NCBI GenBank assembly: GCA_029975965.1
Contig: JARKOV010000127.1
Span: forward strand, 1 to 54,103
Length of the DNA stretch: 54,103 bases
Reading direction: 5' to 3'
Origin: Anaerolinea sp.
Lineage (GTDB): Bacteria; Chloroflexota; Anaerolineae; Anaerolineales; Anaerolineaceae
Shown here: piece by piece, positions 27,204-36,309 of the stretch
How positions within the stretch are numbered: the first letter of the stretch is position 1
Layout of the letters: every line of letters starts with the position of its first letter
The notes under the pieces: generated by a model
The model's database searches: none
What the model was told of the DNA's origin: nothing
What the model saw: the letters and a program-made list of their open reading frames with translations, nothing else
Translations under genes and position numbers: made by a program

Positions 27204-29801
27204 TCACCCGTGCTCGGGGTGGTTGGTGGGCGGGGTGTGCTCGTGGAAGTGGCCCATCTGGTGCATGCGGTTGTGCAGCGCGCGGTGGGCCGATTCAAGC
27301 ACCAGGCGCATGCGCCTGGCGGCGCGCTCGTCGGCGCGCGTGCCGACCGTGTCCAGGTAGGCCATGGCGCCTTCGATCTGCTCCAGGATGGTGACCGCAT
27401 CGGCTGCGGCGAGCAGCGGCGAGCCCGCCACCTCCACCATGACCGGCGACGAATGGGCCGCGATCATCTCGCGCCGGCCCGGCTGCGCGCCGCGCACCAG
27501 CAGCGCCAGCCAGCCGCTGCGCTCCAGCCGAATCGACCAGTGCCCGCTTTGACCGGCTGCCTCCACGGCCAGGCTCTCGCGAATCTCCCCGTTGACGATC
27601 AACTCGACGCGCGTCACCGGAACGGTCACGCTGGCCACCTGCCAGGAAACGTCGAGTGTCCCGCCGGTCGCCGGGAGCTGGATGCGGCTGCCCATCGGTC
27701 TGCCGTCCACGTTGAACTCGAGCAGGGGCCCGTAGCTGGCGAAGGTCTCCCCGCGCCGAACGGCGTCCATCCAGGCCTGGTAGGTGAAGGCCTGCTGCGG
27801 GTCGACACGCGCGTAGGTGCGCACGGTGCCCACCGCCGTCGAGGCGGACATTTTGTCGGTGCCGGCCACGGCGGGGACGAGGTAACCGCAGTTGAGGTAG
27901 CGATACCAGTCGGAGAGCGAGTAGGGATCGATGCCGCTGTAATGGTCGCCCCACGAGGTCATCTCCAGCGCGTCGATGTCGCCGCAAACGATGCTGGCGG
28001 CGTGCTCGGCGCGCGGGTTGGGGAAGTGCGGCAGCACCACCAGCCCGCCCTGACGGCGGCACAGGCGCGCCCACTCGGTCAGCAGCGTCTCGATCCCGTC
28101 ACCGATGGCCGATTCGTCCGCACCGCCGGTGGTCATGGGGGCGATGATCTGCCCGGAATAACCGAGCAGCGAGATGTGCCCGAGGACGTGCTGGCGGTTC
28201 TCAGTGCCCACGCGCACCAGGTACTCGCCGTCTCCGCCGGCTTCTTTCGAGCCCCAGGTGGTGTGACCGTCGAAATCGCCCACGTTGGTCATCAACTCGC
28301 CCCACTGGCTGGCCAGCAGGTTGACCACGTTGACCCCCTCACCGGCGCCCTCCAGCATGGCGGTCATCGGCGAAAGGAAGTGAACGTGGGTGTCGGCGGT
28401 CACCCAGCCTTTTTCGCGCCAGGGCAGCACCTTTTCCACCTCGACGATGATCTCTTCCGTTTCGGCGCTCACCTGGACCACCTTGCGCACCGGGCGGATC
28501 TCGAACCCTTTGGATACCTCGAGGAAAACTTTGCCCAACGGCAGCTTGACTTGCGTCTCGCCGGGAATGTAGGTGCAACTGTGCCGGCGCGCCGGGTTGG
28601 ACCAATCCTCGATGTGGGCGAAATCGGCGCTGTAATCTTCGAACCAGGAGGCGTTGATGATGCGGTGCCGGTCGACCGGGGCGAGGTATTCGCCCCACTC
28701 GCCGTGCAGGTGCAGCTTGACCGCCAGTGGCTTGCCGCCGCCCTTGGGGACCACGCGGATCGCGACCGTCTTCTGGGCTGTCGGCACCGGCCGCAAGTCT
28801 GGGACGCCGTCGGATTCTTCCAGGGCGGCGACCGGGATCACCTGACCCCCGCTCAGGTGGAAACAGGCTTGCGGGTGAGCGGCGTACTCGATCAGAATTT
28901 CGTCCGGCGACACGTCGGGGGGCTGGTTGTTGTACCCCGCGGCCCAATCGGCGTTGGGATACACCAGCCGCCGAGTGGCCGAGATCACCTGGCCGAGGTC
29001 GAGCTGGACCTGCTTGAGCAGGCCGTCGTCGTCCAGGTCGGGCTGAAATGCCACCCCCTCCGGCAGGCGCAGGCAGGCTTTGCGGCGGGTCTCCCAGCGC
29101 AGCGGCAGCGTGTCCACGTCGCCGGCGGTCAGCGCCGAGAGCACCACCACGCCCTTGCCGGGCTCCAGGCGCAAGCCGGCAATCTCCTTCTCGGGGTGGG
29201 GGTTCTCCCAGGCCCACAGCCAGTTGACCCAGGAGGCGTCGTCCGCTGCGGTGGCGCGGGTCTGAGAGTAGCCCCAATCCGGCGCCATCTGCTCCTGCCC
29301 GCCGCGCATCGGGTGCGGCTTGTGGTGCGCCACCGCCTGGAAGCAGTTTTCGCCCCAATGGCGGCGAATGGCCCCGAGCTGGTGGCGGCGGCGAATGACG
29401 GCGCGCGCGGTGCTGCCGTCGGCATAGCCGACCACGTAATCCGCGGCGTGCTCCGCCAGGCGCCCAGAGCCGCTCGACGCGGCGATGAAACCATCCGCGC
29501 CGGATTCCAGCGGCCGGACGTCGGAGGTGTGCAAAAAGACCAGCCAGCGGGCGCGGGTTGGGGAGAAGGAGAGGTCCACGGCTTCGCCGGCGACCACGGC
29601 GACCTCGCCGATCTCGAAGGGGATGCCCCAGGACACGCAGCTTCCGCGCGGGGCGTCTTTCAACGCGGCGGTCATTTCGGAGGATAGACCCCAGCGAGCT
29701 TGCAGAGCCGGGTCTGCTTCCAGCATGCCGAGGTCGGCGTTGCCGTGAAAGGTAAGGGGAGTAAAGCGGCTTGAAGCGGGGCCATCATGGATTGTGATCA
29801 T
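27204..29801 (-). CDS. CehA/McbA-family PHP-type metallohydrolase
   Basis: An 865-residue protein whose central part matches the CehA/McbA metallohydrolase family, named after carbaryl-hydrolysing enzymes. The PHP metal motif DTHVHFLSP lies near residue 470, and the later metal-site stretches VLPHFPNPRAEH and CGDIDALEM are also present. The N-terminal 400 residues are beta-rich and not recognised. No signal peptide is visible. ATG 29801 is chosen because AGGAGTTCGCT precedes it; the open frame continues upstream, but only antisense to pdxS, so that extension is not real. The gene is transcribed away from pdxS. The substrate is unknown; carbamate or ester hydrolysis is only a family-level guess. 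Confidence 0.82.
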   Translation of the reverse strand: MITIHDGPASSRFTPLTFHGNADLGMLEADPALQARWGLSSEMTAALKDAPRGSCVSWGIPFEIGEVAVVAGEAVDLSFSPTRARWLVFLHTSDVRPLESGADGFIAASSGSGRLAEHAADYVVGYADGSTARAVIRRRHQLGAIRRHWGENCFQAVAHHKPHPMRGGQEQMAPDWGYSQTRATAADDASWVNWLWAWENPHPEKEIAGLRLEPGKGVVVLSALTAGDVDTLPLRWETRRKACLRLPEGVAFQPDLDDDGLLKQVQLDLGQVISATRRLVYPNADWAAGYNNQPPDVSPDEILIEYAAHPQACFHLSGGQVIPVAALEESDGVPDLRPVPTAQKTVAIRVVPKGGGKPLAVKLHLHGEWGEYLAPVDRHRIINASWFEDYSADFAHIEDWSNPARRHSCTYIPGETQVKLPLGKVFLEVSKGFEIRPVRKVVQVSAETEEIIVEVEKVLPWREKGWVTADTHVHFLSPMTAMLEGAGEGVNVVNLLASQWGELMTNVGDFDGHTTWGSKEAGGDGEYLVRVGTENRQHVLGHISLLGYSGQIIAPMTTGGADESAIGDGIETLLTEWARLCRRQGGLVVLPHFPNPRAEHAASIVCGDIDALEMTSWGDHYSGIDPYSLSDWYRYLNCGYLVPAVAGTDKMSASTAVGTVRTYARVDPQQAFTYQAWMDAVRRGETFASYGPLLEFNVDGRPMGSRIQLPATGGTLDVSWQVASVTVPVTRVELIVNGEIRESLAVEAAGQSGHWSIRLERSGWLALLVRGAQPGRREMIAAHSSPVMVEVAGSPLLAAADAVTILEQIEGAMAYLDTVGTRADERAARRMRLVLESAHRALHNRMHQMGHFHEHTPPTNHPEHG

Positions 29802-29942
29802 AGCGAACTCCTGTTGGTCGGGTAAAACACACGCCAATACACCCTTTACTGTACACGAATTTTCAATCGCCGGTAAGCGCCGCGGCGAGACCATTGTGAG
29901 AAAGAGGGCGATGAGCGCTATCCTGGGGGCGCTGATTCTTGG

Positions 29943-29971
29943 TTGATCGGCACCCGCGGGCGTGGTAGAAT
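29943..29971 (+). promoter_or_regulatory. Sigma-70-type promoter of pdxS-pdxT
   Basis: TTGATC (29943-29948) and TAGAAT (29966-29971) are separated by exactly 17 bp. Transcription would start near 29978, leaving a leader of about 32 nt that contains the GATGGAGGATTAACC ribosome-binding site of pdxS. Confidence 0.65.
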
Positions 29972-30009
29972 CGGGATGCAAGTTGCACTTTACCGATGGA
30001 GGATTAACC

Positions 30010-30900
30010 ATGGACCAGACCATTACCGGATCTTTTGCTGTTAAGAAGGGTCTGGCGCAAATGCTCAAAGGCGGCGTGATCATGGATGTGGTGACGGCAG
30101 AGCACGCCCGCATCGCAGAAGACGCCGGCGCTGTGGCCGTCATGGCCCTGGAGCGCGTCCCCGCCGATATCCGCGCGCAAGGCGGCGTGGCGCGGATGAG
30201 TGACCCCGAGCTCATCTTGAAAATCATGGAGGCCGTGTCTATCCCGGTGATGGCGAAATGCCGCATCGGTCATTTCGTTGAAGCGCAGATCCTGGAAGCC
30301 CTCGGCGTCGACTACATCGACGAGTCGGAGGTGCTCACCCCGGCAGATGAAGAGCACCACATCAATAAGCATCCCTTCAAAGTGCCGTTTGTGTGCGGCG
30401 CGCGCAACCTGGGCGAGGCCTTGCGCCGGCTGGGTGAAGGCGCGGCGATGATCCGCACCAAGGGCGAGGCGGGCACCGGCGACGTGGTCGAGGCGGTGCG
30501 CCACGCGCGGTCGGTGCTGGGCGACATCCGCCGCCTGCAGACGATGCCAGACGAAGAGCTGATGGCTTTTGCCAAAGAGCTTAGCGCACCCTACGAGTTG
30601 GTGGTCGAGACCAAAAAGCTCGGTCGCCTGCCGGTGGTCAATTTTGCCGCGGGTGGGGTGGCTACCCCGGCCGACGCGGCGTTGATGATGCAACTGGGCG
30701 TGGATGGGGTGTTCGTGGGTTCCGGAATTTTTAAATCCGGCGACCCCGCCAGGCGCGCCGATGCAATCGTCAAAGCGGTGACGCATTACAACGAGCCGAA
30801 GATCCTGGCAGAAATCAGCCGCAACCTGGGTGAGCCCATGGTAGGGCGGCAGATTTCCGCCATCCCGGAAGGCGAATTGATCGCCGGGAGGGGGTGGTAA
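30010..30900 (+). CDS. pdxS: Pyridoxal 5'-phosphate synthase, lyase subunit
   Basis: PdxS builds pyridoxal 5'-phosphate from ribose 5-phosphate, glyceraldehyde 3-phosphate and ammonia delivered by PdxT. The 296-residue TIM barrel is highly conserved. The active-site lysines are seen in [11 protein letters not shown] (near residue 80) and in [17 protein letters not shown] (near residue 148), and [20 protein letters not shown] and [14 protein letters not shown] are exact family blocks. ATG 30010 is chosen because GGAGGATTAACC precedes it and the family starts near this point. The gene is 9 nt before pdxT and shares its promoter. This is the deoxyxylulose-5-phosphate-independent PLP route; the PLP would serve IlvE and KamA, among others. 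Confidence 0.97.
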   Translation: MDQTITGSFAVKKGLAQMLKGGVIMDVVTAEHARIAEDAGAVAVMALERVPADIRAQGGVARMSDPELILKIMEAVSIPVMAKCRIGHFVEAQILEALGVDYIDESEVLTPADEEHHINKHPFKVPFVCGARNLGEALRRLGEGAAMIRTKGEAGTGDVVEAVRHARSVLGDIRRLQTMPDEELMAFAKELSAPYELVVETKKLGRLPVVNFAAGGVATPADAALMMQLGVDGVFVGSGIFKSGDPARRADAIVKAVTHYNEPKILAEISRNLGEPMVGRQISAIPEGELIAGRGW

Positions 30901-30909
30901 GCCCGTAAG

Positions 30910-31488
30910 ATGAAGATAGGCGTCCTGGCCTTACAAGGCGATTTCGTCGAGCACCAGACGGTGCTGGAAAAGCTGGGCGTTGAGGTGGTTCAGGTGCGCT
31001 TGCCCGATCAGTTGAGCGGCTTGAGCGGCTTGATCATCCCGGGCGGCGAATCGACCACCATCGGCAAGATGGCTGTCGATTTTCACCTGATCGAGCCGCT
31101 GCGCGAGTTTGGCCTCCGGCGTGCCATCTGGGGCACCTGCGCCGGAGCCATCTTCCTCTCGAAAGATGCCCAACGCAGCCAGCCGCTTTTGGAGCTGATG
31201 GACATCCGTGTGACGCGGAACGCCTTTGGAAGGCAGGTCGACAGTTTTGAGGTGGACCTGGATGTCGGTTTTATGGGTCTCAACGGTGAGAATGACCGGC
31301 CTTTTCATGCCGTGTTCATCCGTGCGCCGTCGATCGAAGAGGTGCGCGGCGAGGCAACGGCGCTGGCCAGGCTGGCGGATGGGCGCATCGTCGTCGCCCG
31401 GCAAGGTCGCCTGTTGGCTACCTCCTTTCACCCTGAGTTGACCGCCGACGACCGGTTTCACCGCTATTTCTTGGAGATCGCAAGATAA
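30910..31488 (+). CDS. pdxT: Pyridoxal 5'-phosphate synthase, glutaminase subunit
   Basis: PdxT is a class I glutamine amidotransferase that hydrolyses glutamine and channels ammonia to PdxS. The 192-residue protein has the family length. Visible marks are VLALQGDFVEH at the start, PGGESTTIGK (oxyanion region), the nucleophile Cys77 in GTCAGAI, and the His-Glu pair in SFHPELT near residues 172-174. It follows pdxS by 9 nt. Its TAA stop (31486-31488) overlaps the apparent AUA start of the next gene (ATAA), a variant of the common ATGA overlap. Confidence 0.96.
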   Translation: MKIGVLALQGDFVEHQTVLEKLGVEVVQVRLPDQLSGLSGLIIPGGESTTIGKMAVDFHLIEPLREFGLRRAIWGTCAGAIFLSKDAQRSQPLLELMDIRVTRNAFGRQVDSFEVDLDVGFMGLNGENDRPFHAVFIRAPSIEEVRGEATALARLADGRIVVARQGRLLATSFHPELTADDRFHRYFLEIAR

Positions 31489-32426
31489 ACGTTCGCTCTT
31501 TTGCCTGGCACGATTTACTGGTCCTGTACCGTTACCGGCGCAGGATCCTGCACACCGACAGCGCGCTGGCTCTCACGCGGGGCAGCCCGGTCGGGCCACT
31601 GGCGATTCTGACCCACCTCGACCCGACGCGCGGCATTTTCACCGGCGTGTGCCCTTCGAGCAACGGTCAGCCAACGTTGATCGGCCAGACGATCTACCCG
31701 GCGGGCGAGCGATCGGCGCGCATCTCGTTCCTGCTGCCAGCCGACCGGCTGGAGTCCCCTTCTCTCTCCGGTTTGCTGGATGGGCTGGCCGAGGTGGCCG
31801 GGGGTTGGGGGGCGTTCCATCTGCTGGCAGAGGTCGAGGAGAGCAGCCCGGCGCTGGATCCCATTCGCGACAATGGTTTCAACATTTACGCCTGGCAATC
31901 GATCTGGCGCTTTCCGCCGGATGGGAGTTTCCCGCGCAGCGAGCGCTGGCAGCCGGCGACCCCGCTGGACGAGGTGGCGATCCGCAGCCTATACCAGTTG
32001 CTTGTCCCGCCGCTGGTGCAGAGCGCCGAGCCCATTCCGGCGCACAGCGTGCAGCGACTGGTTTACCGCGAGCGCGGCGAGATCCAGGCCTACGCGGACG
32101 CCGTCCATGGGCCGCACGGCACCTACCTTCAGCCGGTGGTTCATCCGGCGGTGGAAGAGCTCGACGCGATGCTGGGCGACCTGCTCGCCCGGCAACCCGC
32201 CCTCTCGCAGCGCCCGGTGTATGTGGCGGCCCGCTCCTACCAGGCCTGGCTGGAGCCGTCGCTGCAACGCTTGCGCGGAGAGTCTTCCCCGCGCCAGGCG
32301 CTGCTGGTCAAGCACCTGGCGGTGGCGCAGCGCGCCGCGATGGTAGCCCGCCAGCCGGCCCGTGAAATCTACAATCCCGAGGCGACTGTACCTTTGATAC
32401 AGCACTCGACCATCCATGATAACTAA
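31485..32426 (+). CDS. GNAT-like protein with apparent AUA start
   Basis: A 313-residue protein, weakly reminiscent of GNAT acyltransferase-fold proteins; I cannot assign a function. The frame is clearly coding upstream of the first regular start (GTG 31647): NVRSFAWHDLLVLYRYRRR, then LHTDSALALTRGSPVGPLAI. In that upstream part there is no ATG, GTG or TTG. ATA at 31485 overlaps the pdxT stop (ATAA) and lies 8 nt after GGAG (31473-31476), an ideal Shine-Dalgarno spacing. So the start is probably AUA, or an ATG changed by mutation or sequencing error. CTG codons downstream are weaker options. It is probably cotranscribed with pdxST and precedes an R3H/AAA protein by 18 nt. Confidence 0.62.
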   Translation: MNVRSFAWHDLLVLYRYRRRILHTDSALALTRGSPVGPLAILTHLDPTRGIFTGVCPSSNGQPTLIGQTIYPAGERSARISFLLPADRLESPSLSGLLDGLAEVAGGWGAFHLLAEVEESSPALDPIRDNGFNIYAWQSIWRFPPDGSFPRSERWQPATPLDEVAIRSLYQLLVPPLVQSAEPIPAHSVQRLVYRERGEIQAYADAVHGPHGTYLQPVVHPAVEELDAMLGDLLARQPALSQRPVYVAARSYQAWLEPSLQRLRGESSPRQALLVKHLAVAQRAAMVARQPAREIYNPEATVPLIQHSTIHDN

Positions 32427-32444
32427 AAGGTACGTTCAGAAGCG

Positions 32445-34097
32445 ATGAGTCAAAGAAGAATCACCGATGATTTGCACGCCCTGTTGGGTGTATTGCCTCC
32501 GAAAGTCTCTGCAGCGGTGGTCAAGGCCAATGACAGCGATAACCTGCTGGAGATTGTCCTGGATTTGGGCCGCCGGCCGACGGCGCGTTTCACCTCCGGT
32601 GAAGTCGAGCTGCTCCAGGAAGAGGTTACCCACACGGAGATCGAATACGTGGTCTCGCGCATCGGCGAATTCGACGCGGACAACCGCGCGGGCCTCGAGC
32701 GCACGCTGCACCGCATTTCGGCCATCCGTAACCGGCGCGGTCATCCGGTAGGCTTGACCTGCCGGGTTGGACGGGCGGTGTACGGCACCATCGATATCAT
32801 TCAAGATCTGGTCGAGTCCGGCAAGAGCCTGTTGATCCTGGGGCGGCCCGGGATCGGCAAGACCACCATGCTGCGCGAGGCGGCGCGCATCCTCGCCGAA
32901 CACAAGCGGGTGGTGATCGTGGACACCTCCAACGAGATCGGCGGAGACGGCGACGTGCCGCACCCGGCGGTGGGCCGCGCACGGCGCATGCAGGTGGCCA
33001 AGCCGTCGCTCCAGCACGAGGTGATGATCGAGGCGGTCGAAAACCACAACCCGGAAGTGATTGTGATCGATGAGATCGGGCGCGAGCTGGAAGCTGCCGC
33101 CGCTCGGACGATCGCCGAGCGCGGCGTGCAATTGATCGGCACCGCCCATGGGCGTACGCTGGAAAACCTGCTGCTCAACCCGACTCTTTCGGACCTGGTG
33201 GGCGGTATAGAAGCCGTGACGCTGTCCGACGATGAGGCGCGCCGGCGCGGGACGCAAAAAACCGTGCTGGAACGGCGCGCTCCGCCCACGTTTGACGTGT
33301 TGATCGAGATCATCGAGCGCGACCGGCTTGCCATTCACCCCGACGTGGGTGCGGCGGTGGATGCGCTGGTGCGCAGCTTCCCGCTCCCGCCGGAAATTCG
33401 CTCGCGGGATGAGCGGGGCGAGATTCACGTGGAGAAAGCTCCCCCGCTGACCGTGCGTCCGGTGGGCATGGGGATGGGGATGCCGATGGGCGCGGGCGTG
33501 GGGCAGGCGGGAATGCGCCGCGCGGCGTCGAACGAATTGGTCACCCAGCCCCGCCAGCCGGGTGAACCGCCGCGACCAGGCAACGGGGTCACTCTTGAAA
33601 CGACGGCGACCAGCCAGTCGGGCCAGTCGCTGCAACCGGTGCGCATCTACCCGTATGGGGTGGCGCGCAACCGGCTGGTGCAGAGCGCCAAGCGCCTGGG
33701 CGTGCCGGCGATCGTGGTGCGCGAGCTGGCCGAGGCCGACGCGCTGATCACGCTGCGGGCGTACTATCGCGGTCGCCAGCAGACCATCTTGGAGGCCGAG
33801 CAACGCGGCATGCCGATCTACGTGCTACGCGCCAACACCAACAGCCAGATCGAGCAGATGCTCGCCGAGTTGTTCAACCTTTCTTACCATCCCTCCACCT
33901 TCGATAACTGGGAGGAGACCGCCACCCAGACCGAACACGCCATCCAGATGGTGATGAACGGCGAGCGCTACGTGGACCTGGCCCCCGCGTCGGCGGCCAT
34001 CCGGCGCATGCAGCACGAGATGGCGCGCCAGTCCGAGCTCACCTCACACTCGTACGGTAAAGAACCCAACCGGCGGGTGAGGATTTACCGGGAATGA
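32445..34097 (+). CDS. AAA-type ATPase with R3H nucleic-acid-binding domain (Ycf45/SpoIIIAA-like)
   Basis: A 550-residue protein. The central ATPase has Walker A GRPGIGKTTMLRE (near residue 133) and Walker B EVIVIDEIGRELE (near residue 206), closest in style to the SpoIIIAA/Ycf45 group. A low-complexity Gly-Met-Pro linker follows (GMGMGMPMGAGVG). The C-terminal part has a second conserved region (VRIYPYGVARNRLVQSAKRL and RANTNSQIEQMLAELFNLS) and an R3H domain at the end (IRRMQHEMARQSELTSHSYG), which binds single-stranded nucleic acid in the family. A role in DNA or RNA handling is likely, but no pathway is established. It lies 18 nt after the GNAT-like gene, probably in one transcript. Confidence 0.85.
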   Translation: MSQRRITDDLHALLGVLPPKVSAAVVKANDSDNLLEIVLDLGRRPTARFTSGEVELLQEEVTHTEIEYVVSRIGEFDADNRAGLERTLHRISAIRNRRGHPVGLTCRVGRAVYGTIDIIQDLVESGKSLLILGRPGIGKTTMLREAARILAEHKRVVIVDTSNEIGGDGDVPHPAVGRARRMQVAKPSLQHEVMIEAVENHNPEVIVIDEIGRELEAAAARTIAERGVQLIGTAHGRTLENLLLNPTLSDLVGGIEAVTLSDDEARRRGTQKTVLERRAPPTFDVLIEIIERDRLAIHPDVGAAVDALVRSFPLPPEIRSRDERGEIHVEKAPPLTVRPVGMGMGMPMGAGVGQAGMRRAASNELVTQPRQPGEPPRPGNGVTLETTATSQSGQSLQPVRIYPYGVARNRLVQSAKRLGVPAIVVRELAEADALITLRAYYRGRQQTILEAEQRGMPIYVLRANTNSQIEQMLAELFNLSYHPSTFDNWEETATQTEHAIQMVMNGERYVDLAPASAAIRRMQHEMARQSELTSHSYGKEPNRRVRIYRE

Positions 34098-34133
34098 GCG
34101 GGGAAGTCAATCGGTCGATCACCCCATAGGTCA

Positions 34134-34217
34134 ACGGGTTATGGGGGATGAGCTCTCACGGCTCTGAGAGCGGCGGTCGCGACCGCGCTGAAGCCTACCT
34201 CATATCTCATAACCCGT
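34134..34217. repeat. Nested inverted-repeat structure upstream of tmk
   Basis: The outer arms are ACGGGTTATGGGGGATGAG (34134-34152) and the complement CTCATATCTCATAACCCGT (34199-34217), imperfectly paired. Inside are a CTCTCA / TGAGAG hairpin and the perfect palindrome GCGGTCGCGACCGC. It fills the 144-bp gap before tmk. It looks like a small hairpin repeat; it might also act as a terminator after the R3H gene. Confidence 0.5.
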
Positions 34218-34241
34218 AACACATCACTCGTCACTTCACTT

Positions 34242-34856
34242 ATGTTCATCACCTTTGAAGGACCGGAAGGCAGCGGGAAGACTACGCAGATCAAAGCGCT
34301 GGAGGCGCACTTGCGCCAGGCGGGTTTGAATGTCTTGACGACTCGCGAGCCCGGCGGCACCCCGATCGGCGACCAGGTTCGCGCGGTGCTGACCAGCCTG
34401 GAGAACACGGCCATGCACCCCCGCACCGAGATCTTGCTCTTCCTCTCGGCGCGCGCGCAACTGGTCGAGCAGTTGATCCGGCCGGCGCTGCGCGACGGCA
34501 AGGTGGTGATTTGCGATCGCTATGCCGACTCGACCCTGGCCTACCAGGGGTACGGGCACGGCTACGACCGGGCGCAGTTGCGCCAGTTGCTCGAGTTCGC
34601 CACCGGCGGTCTGTGGCCCGACCTGACCCTGCTGCTGGATGTAAACCCGGAGGAGGGTCTCAAACGCAAGCGCACGGGGGGCGAGTGGAACCGCCTGGAC
34701 GCGTACGAGGTGGCTTTTCACCAGCGCGTGCGCGCCGGATACCTGGAAATGGCTGCCGGAGAGCCGGCGCGCTGGGTGGTGGTGGACGCTTCCGGTCAGT
34801 TTGAGCAGGTGCAGCAGGCGATCCGCCAGGTGGTGCTGGAGCGCCTGCCAAAGTAA
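34242..34856 (+). CDS. tmk: Thymidylate kinase
   Basis: Tmk phosphorylates dTMP to dTDP for DNA synthesis. The 204-residue protein has the family length. The P-loop is FEGPEGSGKTTQI (residues 4-16), the DR(Y/H) motif is ICDRYADSTLAYQGYG near residue 90, and TREPGGTPIGDQVR is the dTMP-binding stretch. The LID region has RKRTGGEWNRLD. The start is ATG 34242; there is no Shine-Dalgarno before it (CGTCACTTCACTT), unlike most genes here. It is separated from the R3H gene by a nested inverted repeat and from the next lipoprotein gene by 17 nt. Confidence 0.96.
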   Translation: MFITFEGPEGSGKTTQIKALEAHLRQAGLNVLTTREPGGTPIGDQVRAVLTSLENTAMHPRTEILLFLSARAQLVEQLIRPALRDGKVVICDRYADSTLAYQGYGHGYDRAQLRQLLEFATGGLWPDLTLLLDVNPEEGLKRKRTGGEWNRLDAYEVAFHQRVRAGYLEMAAGEPARWVVVDASGQFEQVQQAIRQVVLERLPK

Positions 34857-34861
34857 GGGGT

Positions 34862-34867
34862 TATAAT
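34862..34867 (+). promoter_or_regulatory. -10 element placed for a leaderless lipoprotein mRNA
   Basis: A perfect TATAAT lies between the tmk stop and the next ATG (34874), ending 6 nt before it. Transcription would start at or beside the ATG, and no ribosome-binding site is present. The -35 region lies in the tmk coding end and is poor. Confidence 0.45.
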
Positions 34868-34873
34868 TCAGGC

Positions 34874-36109
34874 ATGTCCTACCGGGTCTGCCTGGCACTG
34901 ATGGTCCTTGCCCTGCTCATTGCCTGCGCGCCGGCGGTCCCGGCCGGTCCGGCTGGCACCCCTCTCCCACCGCTCAATTTTGACGTGACCCCTTTACCGG
35001 CTGAGATGGCCTGCGTGGTGGTCAGCCAGGGCTCAAACGCAACCGCCGAACCGACCGAGCCTTCGCTCTACCCGCTCCCCGATGAATCCGATTGGACTCT
35101 CGGCTCGCCGGACGCCCCGGTGACTTTCCTCGAGTACACCGATTTCCAGGCGGCAGCCAGCCCAGCCCTCGGGCTCAACCTGGCCCGCCTGGTGGAGAAA
35201 TACCCCACCCAGGTGCGGCGGGTCTTCAGGCATTACCCGCTGCCAGGGAACGATAAGTCGCTGCTGGCGGCGGCCGCGGCAGAGTCTGCCGGGGCGCAGG
35301 GGCGCTTCTGGGAGATGAGCCGGCTCTTGCTCGCAGAGCAAGCCGCCTGGGTCGGTCTCTCGGCGGACGAGTTCCGCGCCTGGCTGGTTGAACAGGCCGA
35401 TGGTCTCGGGCTGGATGAGGCCGGTTTTACCGCCGGCCTGGACGACCCCGCCGTGCGAGAGAAACTGCTCCAGGCGCAGCAGTTTGGCGTGCAAACGGCC
35501 ATCCCGCTCATGCCCTGGTTGCTGGTCAACGGCAAAATCTACCAGGGACCGCGCGACTTTCGCTCGCTGGAGAACATGACCGGCTTGCTGCTGCTCGAAG
35601 ACCGGCAATTCCACGAATGCCCGCCGTTCGTCATCGACCTTGAAAAGCAGTACTATGCCCGTCTGCAGACCACGCAAGGCGAGATCGTGCTGCAGTTGCC
35701 CCCACAAGAAGCTCCGCTGGCGGTAAACAACTTCGTTTTCCTGGCGCGGCAGGGCTGGTACGACGGCGTGACCTTTCATCGTGTCATTCCCGGGTATATC
35801 GCACAGGCGGGTGATCCCTCCGGCACGGGGTTGGGCACGCCGGGGTATGCTTTCGCGGACGACAGCAACGATCTGCGCTTCGACCAGCCCGGTGTGGTCG
35901 CCATGGCTGGCGCCGGGCCGAACAGCAACGGTAGCCAGTTTTTCATCACCTACCGGGCGGTGGACGAGCTGAACGGTCGCTACGTCATCTTCGGCAGGGT
36001 GATCGCCGGAATGGATGTGTTGGAGCAGTTGACCCCGCGCGACCCATCTTCCATGGAGGAGCTGCCGGATGGGGATGTGATCGAAAAGGTGGTCATCGAA
36101 GAGCGCTGA
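34874..36109 (+). CDS. Lipoprotein with DsbA-like domain lacking CxxC and cyclophilin domain
   Basis: A 411-residue predicted lipoprotein (signal LALMVLALLIACAP). Residues 70-245 form a DsbA/thioredoxin-4-like domain beginning GSPDAPVTFLEYTDFQ, but the site that should read CxxC is AAAS (residues 93-96). Residues 258-411 are a cyclophilin-type peptidyl-prolyl isomerase with FVFLARQGWYDGVTFHRVIP, AQAGDPSGTG and NGSQFFITY. It is the tandem paralogue of the gene at 36310, which keeps CPYC. Thus this copy should fold proline-containing proteins outside the membrane but cannot do thiol exchange at this site; it may act as a chaperone or holdase. A TATAAT 6 nt before the start suggests a leaderless mRNA. 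Confidence 0.85.
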   Translation: MSYRVCLALMVLALLIACAPAVPAGPAGTPLPPLNFDVTPLPAEMACVVVSQGSNATAEPTEPSLYPLPDESDWTLGSPDAPVTFLEYTDFQAAASPALGLNLARLVEKYPTQVRRVFRHYPLPGNDKSLLAAAAAESAGAQGRFWEMSRLLLAEQAAWVGLSADEFRAWLVEQADGLGLDEAGFTAGLDDPAVREKLLQAQQFGVQTAIPLMPWLLVNGKIYQGPRDFRSLENMTGLLLLEDRQFHECPPFVIDLEKQYYARLQTTQGEIVLQLPPQEAPLAVNNFVFLARQGWYDGVTFHRVIPGYIAQAGDPSGTGLGTPGYAFADDSNDLRFDQPGVVAMAGAGPNSNGSQFFITYRAVDELNGRYVIFGRVIAGMDVLEQLTPRDPSSMEELPDGDVIEKVVIEER

Positions 36110-36309
36110 CCTGCCCAGCGGAGAAGGGGGAGCGTTACCAGCCTGGTACGAGCCTTGCACAAGTGAAATGGCAGGCTCACGCTATTTTAAGCTTTCTCTG
36201 TTAGAATCCAGCCTTAGGTGTTACCGGATGAGATCCCCCGAGCCAATTCAGGTGGTTTCCCTGCCGCATCACCCTGGTAATCGAGCAAACGCAAGGAGAC
36301 CATAACCGC

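Noticed and set aside
27210..29687. 825-codon plus-strand open frame opposite the metallohydrolase gene
   Set aside because: It is a high-GC antisense frame rich in His, Gly, Arg and Val with no domain, as seen opposite several long genes here.
29802..30266. N-terminal extension of the CehA-like metallohydrolase frame
   Set aside because: It is antisense to pdxS and its promoter, has no ribosome-binding site, and its residues are low-quality; ATG 29801 with AGGAGTTCGCT is the better start.
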